Assembly: GCF_029227915.1 (NCBI RefSeq)
Contig: NC_079887.1
Coordinates: 25,109,650-25,173,649, forward strand
DNA: 64,000 bases
DNA from: Hydractinia symbiolongicarpus
Taxonomy: Eukaryota; Cnidaria; Hydrozoa; Anthoathecata; Hydractiniidae
Direction: 5' to 3'
Shown here: positions 50,201-62,500 of the stretch, one piece after another
Numbering within the stretch: position 1 is the stretch's first letter
Layout of the letters: each line of letters begins with the position of its first letter
Made by a program: the position numbers and the translations under genes
Notes under the pieces: model-generated
Seen by the model: only the letters and a program-made list of their open reading frames with translations
What the model was told of the DNA's origin: nothing
Databases searched by the model: none

Positions 50201-53200
50201 CGTGACCTGATTAATGTGATAAATGACACAAATGGACTTTAAAGAAAAAATTCTTCTTAATTTGACATGATTGCCGGAACTCAGCGATTACACTGGGCGC
50301 TGCGGTAGCGCTTCATTTAAAAAATTAGATAAATAAGTCGTTCTTTACTGTGGGACCAATCCCACCCGTTATCGCGCGTTGAAAAAATAGCGACAGTTTC
50401 AAAAACTACATTTCATTGATTTTCTAACGGTGTCAATCCGTTTGAGTTACAACGGTTGGGTCACATATTCGTACCAACATGTATTTAGCGATACTTTTTC
50501 TGATATTACTAGGTTGTATGGCTTTTAACTGTGAAACCATTGACTTTGGGACTTAATTGAACTGATTATGGACTGTGACCTTATAAATGTGAAAGTGAGA
50601 CAATTGGACTCCAAGAAATAACATTCGTCTTAATTTGACATGATTGCGGAAACTCAGCGATTACACTGGGCTCTGTGGTAGCGCCTCATTTAAGAATTAA
50701 GATAAAAAAAGTCATTTTTTATTGTGGGACCAATCCTAGACGTTATCGCGCGCTGAGGAAATAGCGACAGTTTCAAAAACTACATTTCATTGACTTTCTA
50801 ACAGTACTAATCCGTTTGAGTTACAACGGTTGAGTCACATATTCGTACCAACATGTATTTCTTGATATTTATCTGATATTACTAGTTTGCATCGCTTTGA
50901 GCAGTGAAACGATTGACTGTGGGACTTAATTGAACTAAATTTGGACCGTGACCTGATCAATGTGATAAATGACACAAATGGAATTTAAAAAAAAATTCTT
51001 CTTAATTTGAAATGATTGCCGGAACTCAGCGATTACACTGGGCGCTGTGGTAAGGCTTCATTCAAAAAATTAGATAAATAAGTCGTTCTTTACTGTGGGA
51101 CCAATCCCACCCGTTATCGCGTGCTGAAAAAATAGCGACAGTTTCAAAAACTAAATTTCATTGACTTTCAAACGGTGTCAATCCGTTTAAGTTACAACGG
51201 TTGGGTCACATATTCGTACCAACATGTATTTAGCGATATTTTTCTATCATTACTAGGTTGCATCGCTTTTAACTATGAAACGATTGACCGTGGGACTTAC
51301 TTGAACTAACTTTGGACTGTCACCTGATAAATGTGATAAAGGAGACAATTGGACTCCAAGAAATAACATTCTTCTTAATTTGACATGATTGCGGAAACTC
51401 AGTGATTACACTGGGCTCTGTGGTAGCGCTTCATTTAAGAATTATGATAAAAAAAGTCATTTTTTTATTGTGGGACCAATCCTAGACGTTATCGCGCGCT
51501 GAGGAAATAGCAACAGTTTCAAAAACTACATTTCATTGACTTTCTAACAGTACTAATCCGTTTGAGTTACAACGGTTGAGTCACATATTCGTACGAACAT
51601 GTATTTCTTGATATTTATCTGATATTACTAGTTTGCATCGCTTTGAGCAGTGAAACGATTGACTGTGGGACTTAATTGAACTAAATTTGGACCGTGACCT
51701 GATCAATGTGATAAATGACACAAATGGACTTTAAAAAAAAATTCTTCTTAATTTGACATGATTGCCGGAACTCAGCAATTACACTGGACGCTGTGGTAGC
51801 GCTTCATTTAAAAAATTAGATAAATAAGTCGTTCTTTACTGTGGGACCAATCCCACCTGTTATCGCGCGCTGAAAAAATAGCGACAGTTTCAAAAACTAC
51901 ATTTCATTGATTTTCTAACGGTGTCAATCCGTTTGAGTTACAACGGTTGGGTCACATATTCGTACCAGCATGTATTTAGCGATACTTTTTCTGATATTAC
52001 TAGGTTGTATGGCTTTTAACAGTGAAACCATTGATTGTGGGACTTAATTGAACTGATTATGGACTGTGACCTTATAAATGTGAAAGTGAGACAATTGGAC
52101 TCCAAGAAATAACATTCTTCTTAATATGAAATGATTCCCAAAACTCACCTAATACACTGGGCTCTGTGGTAGCGCTTCATTTAAGAATTAAGATAAAAAA
52201 AGTCATTTTTTATTGTGGGACCAATCCTAGACGTTATCGCGCGCTGAGGAAATAGCGACAGTTTCAAAAACTACATTTCATTGACTTTCTAACAGTACTA
52301 ATCCGTTTCAGTTACAACGGTTGAGTCACATATTCGTACCAACATGTATTTCTTGATATTTATCTGATATTACTAGTTTGCATCGCTTTGAGCAGTGAAA
52401 CGATTGACTGTGGGAGTTAATTGAACTAAATTTGGACCGTGACCTGATTAATGTGATAAATGACACAAATGGAATTTAAAAAAAAATTCTTCTTAATTTG
52501 ACATGATTGCCGGAACTCAGCGATTACACTGGGCGCTGTGGTAGGGCTTTATTCAAAAAATTAGATAAATAAGTCGTTCTTTACTGTGGGACCAATCCCA
52601 CCCGTTATTGCGCGCTGAAAAAATAGCGACAGTTTCAAAAACTACATTTCATTGACTTTCTAACGGTGTCAATCCGTTTGAGTTACAACGGTTGGGTCAC
52701 ATATTCGTACCAACATGTATTTAGCGATATATTTCTAACATTACTAGGTTGCATCGCTTTTAACTATGAAACGATTGAACGTGGGACTTAATTGAACTAA
52801 CTTTGGACTGTCACCTGATAAATGTGATAAAGGAGACAATTGGACTCCAAGAAATAACATTCTTCTTAATTTGACATGATTGCGGAAACTCAGTGATTAC
52901 ACTGGGCTCTGTGGTAGCGCTTCATTTAAGAATTATGATAAAAAAAGTCATTTTTTTATTGTGGGACCAATCCTAGACGTTATCGCGCGCTGAGGAAATA
53001 GCAACAGTTTCAAAAACTACATTTCATTGACTTTCTAACAGTACTAATCCGTTTGAGTTACAACGGTTGAGTCACATATTCGTACGAACATGTATTTCTT
53101 GATATTTATCTGATATTACTAGTTTGCATCGCTTTGAGCAGTGAAACGATTGACTGTGGGACTTAATTGAACTAAATTTGGACCGTGACCTGATCAATGT

Positions 53201-54720
53201 GATAAATGACACAAATGGACTTTAAAAAAAAATACTTCTTAATTTGACATGATTGCCGGAACTCAGCGATTACACTGGACGCTGTGGTAGCGCTTCATTT
53301 AAAAAATTAGATAAATAAGTCGTTCTTTACTGTGGGACCAATCCCACCTGTTATCGCGCGCTGAAAAAATAGCGACAGTTTCAAAAACTACATTTCATTG
53401 ATTTTCTAACGGTGTCAATCCGTTTGAGTTACAACGGTTGGGTCACATATTCGTACCAGCATGTATTTAGCGATACTTTTTCTGATATTACTAGGTTGTA
53501 TGGCTTTTAACAGTGAAACCATTGATTGTGGGACTTAATTGAACTGATTATGGACTGTGACCTTATAAATGTGAAAGTGAGACAATTGGACTCCAAGAAA
53601 TAACATTCTTCTTAATATGAAATGATTCCCAAAACTCACCTAATACACTGGGCTCTGTGGTAGCGCTTCATTTAAGAATTAAGATAAAAAAAGTCATTTT
53701 TTATTGTGGGACCAATCCCACCCGTTATTGCGCGCTGAAAAAATAGCGACAGTTTCAAAAACTACATTTCATTGACTTTCTAACGGTGTCAATCCGTTTG
53801 AGTTACAACGGTTGGGTCACATATTCGTACCAACATGTATTTAGCGATATTTTTCTAACATTACTAGGTTGCATCGCTTTTAACTATGAAACGATTGACC
53901 GTGGGACTTAATTGAACTAACTTTGGACTGTCACCTGATAAATGTGATGAAGGAGACAATTGGACTCCAAGAAATAACATTCTTCTTAATTTGACATGAT
54001 TGCGGAAACTCAGTGATTACACTGGGCTCTGTGGTAGCGCTTCATTTAAGAATTATGATAAAAAAGTCATTTTTTTATTGTGGGACCAATCCTAGACGTT
54101 ATCGCGCGCTGAGGAAATAGCGACAGTTTCAAAAAATACATTTCATTGACTTTCTAACAGTACTAATCCGTTTGAGTTACAACGGTTGAGTCACATATGC
54201 GTACGAACATGTATTTCTTGATATTTATCTGATATTACTAGTTTGCATCGCTTTGAGCAGTGAAACGATGGACTGTGGGACTTAATTGAACTAAATTTGG
54301 ACCGTGACCTGATCAATGTGATAAATGACACAAATGGACTTTAAAAAAAAATTCTTCTTAATTTAACATGATTGCCGGAACTCAGCGATTACACTGGACG
54401 CTGTGGTAGCGCTTTATTTAAAAAATTAGATAAATAAGTCGTTCTTTACTGTGGGACCAATCCCACCTGTTATCGCTCGCTGAAAAAATAGCGACAGTTT
54501 CAAAAACTACATTTCATTGATTTTCTAACGGTGTCAATCCGTTTGAGTTACAACGGTAGGGTCACATATTCGTACCAACATGTATTTAGCGATACTTTTT
54601 CTGATATTACTAGGTTGTATGGCTTTTAACAGTGAAACCATTGACTGTGGGACTTAATTGAACTGATTATGGACTGTGACCTTATAAATGTGAAAGTGAG
54701 ACAATTGGACTCCAAGAAAT
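44260..54720. repeat. Dimeric, partly tetrameric HOR block
   Basis: A distinct monomer A has ACAGTACTAATCCG, ATGTATTTCTTGATAT and GCTTTGAGCAGT. It starts its marker at 44511, 45258, 46005, 46751, 47495, 48615, 49360, 50107, 50853, 51599, 52344, 53090 and 54209. Ten of the twelve steps are 744-747 bp (two monomers) and two are about 1120 bp (three). Between them lie monomers B1 (CTAACATTACTAGG, AACTATG) or B2 (ACTTTTTCTGATATTAC). From about 49.3 kb the order is A-B1-A-B2, a tetramer with 1491-bp offsets (51401 to 52892). Earlier the block is A-B2 dimers. About 44.43-45.4 kb and 49.28-50.25 kb match at offset 4849 (13 monomers). Confidence 0.88.
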
Positions 54721-54774
54721 AACATTCTTCTTAATATGAAATGATTCCCAAAACTCAACTAATACACTGGGCGC

Positions 54775-56266
54775 TGTGGTAGCGCTTCAATTAAAAATTA
54801 AGATAAAAAAGTCATTTTTTACTGTGGGACCAATCCTAGCCGTTATCGCGCGCTTAAGGAATAGCGACAGTTTCAAAAATTACATTTCATTGAATTTCTA
54901 ACGGTGTCAGTCCGTTTGAGTTTCAACGGTTGGGTCACATATTCGTACCAACATGTATTTAGCGATATTTATCTGATATTACTAGGTTGCATTGCTTTTA
55001 ACAGTGAAACGATTGACTGTGGGACTTAATTGAACTAACTCTGGACTGTGACCTGATCAATGTGATAAATGACACAAATGGACTCCAAGAAAAAACATTC
55101 TTCTTAATTTGACGTGATTGCCGGAAATCAGCGATTACACTGGGCGTTGTGGTAGCGCTTCATTTAAAAATTTAGATAAATGAGTCGTTCTTTACTGTGG
55201 GACCAATCCTATCCGTTATTGCACCCTGAAGAAATAGCGACAGTTTCAAAACCTACATTTCATTGATTTTCTTACGGTGTCAATCCGTTTGAGTTACAAC
55301 GGTTGGGTCACATATTCGTACCAACATGTAATTAGCGATACTTTTTCTGATTACACTAGGTTTTATGGCTTTTAACAGTGAAACCATTGACTGTGGGACT
55401 TAATTGAACTGATTATGGACTGTGACCTTATAAATGTGAAAGTGAGACAATTGGACTCCAAGAAATAACATTCTTCTTAATATGAAATGATTGCCGAAAC
55501 TCAGCGATTACACTGGGCGCTGTGGTAGCGCTTCAATTAAAAATTAAGATAAAAAAGTCATTTTTTACTGTGGGACCAATCCTAGCCGTTATCGCGCGCA
55601 TAAGGAATAGCGACAGTTTCAAAAACTACATTTCATTGAATTTCTAACGGTGTCAGTCCGTTTGAGTTTCAACGGTTGGGTCACATATTCGTACCAACAT
55701 GTATTTAGCGATATTTATCTGATATTACTAGGTTGCATTGCTTTTAACAGTGAAACGATTGACTGTGGGACTTAATTGAACTAACTCTGGACTGTGACCT
55801 GATCAATGTGATAAATGACACAAATGGACTCCAAGAAAAAACATTCTTCTTAATTTGACGTGATTGCCGGAAATCAGCGATTACACTGGGCGTTGTGGTA
55901 GCGCTTCATTTAAAAATTTAGATAAATGAGTCGTTCTTTACTGTGGGACCAATCCTATCCGTTATTGCACCCTGAAGAAATAGCGACAGTTTCAAAACCT
56001 ACATTTCATTGATTTTCTTACGGTGTCAATCCGTTTGAGTTACTACGGTTGGGTCACATATTCGTACCAACATGTAATTAGCGATACTTTTTCTGATTAT
56101 ACTAGGTTTTATGGCTTTTAACAGTGAAACCATTGACTGTGGGACTTAATTGAACTGATTATGGACTGTGACCTTATAAATGTGAAAGTGAGACAATTGG
56201 ACTCCAAGAAATAACATTCTTCTTAATATGAAATGATTGCCGAAACTCAGCGATTACACTGGGCGC
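54775..56266. repeat. Two tandem copies of a 746-bp dimer
   Basis: CCTAGCCGTTATCGCGCG with the AAGGAATAGCGAC form lies at 54835 and 55581. The second monomer of each dimer shares CCGTTATTGCACCCTGAAG, ATGTAATTAGCGATAC and CTAGGTTTTATGG. Observed differences are CGCGCGCTTAAG/CGCGCGCATAAG, GATTACACTAGG/GATTATACTAGG and TTACAACGG/TTACTACGG. Recent duplication is likely. Confidence 0.85.
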
Positions 56267-56599
56267 TGTGGTAGCGCTTCAATTAAAAATTAAGATAAAA
56301 AAGTCATTTTTTACTGTGGGACCAATCCTAGCCGTTATCGCGTGCTTAAGAAATAGCGAGAGTTTCAAAAACTACACTTCATTGACTTTCTAACGGTGTC
56401 GGTCCGTTTGAGTTTCAACGGTTGGGTCACATATTCGTACTACCATGTATTTAGCGATACTTTTTCTAATATTACTAGGTTGTATGGCTTTTAACAATGA
56501 AAACATTGACTGTGGGACTTAATTGAACTGATTATGGACTGTGACCTTATAAATGTGAAAGTGAGACAATTGGACTCCAAGAAATAACATTCTTCTTAA

Positions 56600-59500
56600 T
56601 ATGAAATGATTGCCGAAACTCAGCGATTACACTGGGCGCTGTGGTAGCGCTTCACTTAAAAATTGAGATAAAAAGTCATATTTTACTGTGGGACCAATCC
56701 TAGCCATTATCGCGTGCTTAAGAAATAGCGACAGTTTCAAAAACTACATTTCATTGACTTTTTAACGGTGTCGGTCCGTTTGAGTTTCAACGGTTGGGTC
56801 AGATATTCGTACCAACATGTATTTAGCGATATTTATCTGATATTACTAGGTTGCATCGCTTTTAACAGTGAAACGATTGACTGTGGGACTTAATTGAACT
56901 AACTCTGGACTGTGACCTGATCAATGTGATAAATGACACAAATGTACTCCAAGAAAAAACATTCTTCTTAATATGAAATGATTGCCGAAACTCAGCAATT
57001 ACACTGGGCGCTGTGGTAGCGCTTCATTTAAAAATTTAGATAAATAAGTCATTTCTTACTGTGGGACCAATCCTAGCCGTTATCCCGCGCTGAAGAAATA
57101 GAGACAATTTCAAAAAGTACATTTCATTGACTTTCCAACAGTATCAATCCGTTTGAGTTACAACGGTTGAGGCACATATTCTTACCAACATGTATTTCGT
57201 GATATCTTTCCGTTATTACTAGGTTGTATCGCTTTTAACAGTAAAACGATTGACTGTGGGACTTAATTGAACTGATTTTGGACTTTTACCTGATAAATGT
57301 AATAAATGAGACAATTGGACTCCAAGAAACAACATTCTTGTTAATTTGACATGATTGCCGAAACTCAGCAATTACACTGGACGCTGTGGTAGCGCTTCAA
57401 TTAAAAATTAAGATAAAAAAAGTCATTTTTTCTGTGGGACCAATCCTAGCCGTTATCACGCGCTTAAGGAATAGCGACAGTTTCAAAAACTACATTTCAT
57501 TGACTTTCTAACGGTGTCAGTCCGTTTGAGCTTCAACGATTGGGTCACATGTTTGTACCAACATGTATTTAGCGATATTTATCTGATATCACTAGGTTGC
57601 ATAGCTTTTAACAGTGAAACGATTGACTGTGGGACTTAATTGAACTAACTCTGGACTGTGACCTGATCAATGTGATAAATGACAGAAATGGACTCCAAGA
57701 AAAAACATTCTTCTTAATTTGACGTGATTGCCGCAAATCAGCGATTACACTGGGCGTTGTGTTAGCGCTTCATTTAAAAATTTAGATAAATGAGTCGTTC
57801 TTTACTGTGGCACCAATCCTATCCGTTATTGCACGCTGAGGAAATAGCGACAGTTTCAAAAACTACATTTCATTGACTTTCTTACGGTGTCAATCCGTTT
57901 GAGTTACAACGGTTGGGTCACATATTCGTACCAACATGTATTTAGCGATATTTATCTGATATTACTAGGTTGCATCGCTTTTAACAGTGAAACGATTGAC
58001 TGTGGGACTTAATTGAACTAACTCTGGACTGTGACCTGATCAATGTGATAAATGACAGAAATGGACTCCAAGAAAAAACATTCTTCTTAATATGAAATGA
58101 TTGCCGAAACTCAGCAGTTACACTGGGCGCTGTGGTAGCGCTTCATTTAAAAATTTAGATAAATAAGTCATTTCTTACTGTGGGACCAATCCTAGCCGTT
58201 ATCCCGCGCTGAAGAAATAGAGACAATTTCAAAAAGTACATTTCATTGACTTTCCAACAGTATCAATCCGTTTGAGTTGCAACGGTTGAGGCACATATTC
58301 TTACCAACATGTATTTCGTGATATCTTTCCGTTATTACTATGTTGTATCGCTTTTAACAGTGAAACGATTGACTGTGGGACTTAATTGAACTGATTTTGG
58401 ACTTTTACCTGATAAATGTGATAAATGAGACAATTGGACTCCAAGAAATAACATTCTTGTTAATTTGACATGATTGCCGAAACTCAGCGATTACACTGGA
58501 CGCTGTGGTAGCGCTTCAATTAAAAATTAGGATAAAAAAGTCATTTTTTACTGTGGGGCCAATCCTAGCCGTTATCGCGCGCTTAAAGAATAGCGACACT
58601 TTCAAAAACTACATTTCATTGACTTTCTAACTGTGTCAGTCCGTTTGAGCTTCAACGGTTGGGTCACATGTTCGTACCAACATGTATTTAGCGATATTTA
58701 TCTGATATTACTAGGTTGCATCGCTTTTAACAGTGAAACGATTGACTGTGGGACTTAATTGAACTGATTATGGACTGTGACCTTATAAATGTGAAAGTGA
58801 GACAATTGGACTCCAAGAAATAACATTCTTCTTAATATGAAATGATTGCCGAAACTCAGCGATTACACTGGGCGCTGTGGTAGCGCTTCAATTAAAAATT
58901 AAGATAAAAAGTCATATTTTAATGTGGGACCAATCCTAGCCATTATCGCGTGCTTAAGAAATAGCGACAGTTTCAAAAACTACATTTCATTGACTTTTTA
59001 ACGGTGTCGGTCCGTTTGAGTTTCAACGGTTGGGTCAGATATTCGTACCAACATGTATTTAGCGATATTTATCTGATATTACTAGGTTGCATCGCTTTTA
59101 ACAGTGAAACGATTGACTGTGGGACTTAATTGAACTAACTCTGGACTGTGACCTGATCAATGTGATAAATGACACAAATGGACTCCAAGAAAAAACATTC
59201 TTCTTAATTTGACGTGATTGCCGCAAATCAGCGATTACACTGGGCGTTGTGTTAGCGCTTCATTTAAAAATTTAGATAAATGAGTCGTTCTTTACTGTGG
59301 CACCAATCCTAGCCGTTATCCCGCGCTGAAGAAATAGAGACAATCTCAAAAAGTACATTTCATTGACTTTCTTACGGTGTCAATCCGTTTGAGTTACAAC
59401 GGTTGGGTCACATATTCGTACCAACATGTATTTAGCGATATTTATCTGATATTACTAGGTTGCATCGCTTTTAACAGTGAAACGATTGACTGTCGGTCTT

Positions 59501-62500
59501 AATTGAACTAACTCTGGACTGTGACCTGATCAATGTGATAAATGACACAAATGCACTCCAAGAAAAAACATTCTTCTTAATTTGACGTGATTGCCGGAAA
59601 TCAGCGATTACACTGGGCGTTGTGGTAGCGCTTCATTTAAAAATTTAGATAAATGAATCGATCTTTACTGTGGGACCAATCCTATCCGTAATGGCACGCT
59701 GAAGAAATAGCGACAGTTGCAAAACCTACATTTCATTGACTTCCTTACGGTGTGAATCCGTTTGAGTTACAACGGTTGGGTCACATATTCGTACTACCAT
59801 GTATTTAGCGATACTTTTTCTGATATTACTAGGTTGTATGGCTTTTAACAATGAAAACATTGACTGTGGGACTTAATTGAACTTATTACGGACTGTGCCC
59901 TTATAAATGTGAAAGTGAGACAATTGGACTCCAAGAAATAACATTCTTCTTACAATGAAATGATTGCCGAAACTCAGCGATTACACTGGGCGCTGTGGTA
60001 GCGCTTCAATTGAAAATTAAGATAAAAAAGTCATTTTTTACTGTGGGACCAATCCTAGCCGTTATCGCGTGCTTAAGAAATAGCGACAGTTTCAAAAACT
60101 ACATTTCATTGACTTTTTAACGGTGTCGGTCCGTTTGAGTTTCAACGGTTGGGTCACATATTCGTACCAACATGTATTTAGCGATATTTATCTGATATTA
60201 CTAGGTTGCATCGCTTTTAACAGTGAAACGATTGACTGTGGGACTTAATTGAACTAACTCTGGACTGTGACCTGATCAATGTGATAAATGATAGAAATGG
60301 ACTCCAAGAAAAAACATTCTTCTTAATATGAAATGATTGCCGAAACTCAGCAGTTACACTGGGCGCTGTGGTAGCGCTTCATTTAGAAATTTAGATAAAT
60401 AAGTCATTTCTTACTGTGGGACCAATCCTAGCCGTTATCCCGCGCTGAAGAAATAGAGACAATTTCAAAAAGTACATTTCATTGACTTTCCAACAGTATC
60501 AATCCGTTTGAGTTGCAACGGTTGAGGCACATATTCTTACCAACATGTATTTCGTGATATCTTTCCGTTATTACTAGGTTGTATCGCTTTTAACAGTGAA
60601 ACGATTGACTGTGGGACTTAATTGAACTGATTTTGGACTTTTACCTGATAAATGTGATAAATGAGACAATTGGACTCCAAGAAATAACATTCTTGTTAAT
60701 TTGACATGATTGCCGAAACTCAGCGATTACACTGGACGCTGTGGTAGCGCTTCAATTAAAAATTAAGATAAAAAAGTCATTTTTTACTGTGGGGCCAATC
60801 CTAGCCGTTATCGCGCGCTTAAAGAATAGCGACAGTTTCAAAAACTACATTTCATTGACTTTCTAACTGTGTCAGTCCGTTTGAGCTTCAACGGTTGGGT
60901 CACATGTTCGTACCAACATGTATTTAGCGATATTTATCTGATATTACTAGGTTGCATCGCTTTTAACAGTGAAACGATTGACTGTGGGACTTAATTGAAC
61001 TAACTCTGGACTGTGACCTGATCAATGTGATAAATGACACAAATGGACTCCAAGAAAAAACATTCTTCTTAATTTGACGTGATTGCCGCAAATCACCGAT
61101 TACACTGGGCGTTGTGTTAGCGCTTCATTTAAAAATTTAGATAAATGAGTCGTTCTTTACTGTGAGACCAATCCTATCCGTTATTGCACGCTGAGGAAAT
61201 AGCGACAGTTTCAAAACCTACATTTCATTGACTTTCTTACGGTGTCAATCCGTTTGAGTTACAACGGTTGGGTCACATATTCGTACCAACATGTATTTAG
61301 CGATACTTTTTCTGATATTACTAGGTTGTATGGCTTTTAACAGTGAAACCATTGACTGTGGGACTTAATAGAACTGATTATGGACTGTGACCTTATGAAT
61401 GTGAAAGTGAGACAATTGGACTCCAAGAAATAACATTGTTCTTAATATGAAATGATTGCCGAAACTCAGCGATTACACTGGGCGCTGTGGTAGCGCTTCA
61501 ATTAAAAATTAAGATAAAAAAGTCATTTTTTACTGTGGGACCAATCCTAGCCGTTATCGCGTTCTTAAGAAATAGCGACAGTTTCAAAAACTACATTTCA
61601 TTGACTTTCTAACGGTGTCGGTCCGTTTGAGTTTCAACGGTTGGGTCACATATTCGTACCAACATGTATTTAGCGATATTTATCTGATATTACTAGGTTG
61701 CATCGCTTTTAACAGTGAAACGATTGACTGTGGGACTTAATTGAACTAACTCTGGACTGTGACCTGATCAATGTGATAAATGACACAAATGGACTCCAAG
61801 AAAAAACATTCTTCTTAATTTGACGTGATTGCCGGAAATCAGCGATTACACTGGGCGTTGTGGTAGCGCTTCATTTAAAAAATTAAGTTAAATGAATCGT
61901 TCTTTACTGTGGGACCAATCCTATCCGTTATGGCACGCTGAAGAAATAGCGACAGTTGCAAAACCTACATTTCATTGACTTCCTTACGGTGTCAATCCGT
62001 TTGAGTTACAACGGTTGGGTCACATATTCGTACTACCATGTATTTAGCGATACTTTTTCTGATATTACTAGGTTGTATGGCTTTTAACAATGAAAACATT
62101 GACTGTGGGACTTAATTGAACTGATTATGGACTGTGACCTTATAAATGTGAAAGTGAGACAATTGGACTCCAAGAAATAACATTCTTCTTAATTTGACGT
62201 GATTGCCGGAAATCAGCGATTACACTGGGCGTTGTGGTAGCGCTTCATTTAAAAAATTAAGTTAAATGAATCGTTCTTTACTGTGGGACCAATCCTATCC
62301 GTTATGGCACGCTGAAGAAATAGCGACAGTTGCACAACCTACATTTCATTGACTTCCTTACGGTGTCAATCCGTTTGAGTTACAACGGTTGGGTCACATA
62401 TTCGTACTACCATGTATTTAGCGATACTTTTTCTGATAATACTAGGGTGTATGGCTTTTAACAATGAAAACATTGACTGTGGGACTTATTTGAACTGATT

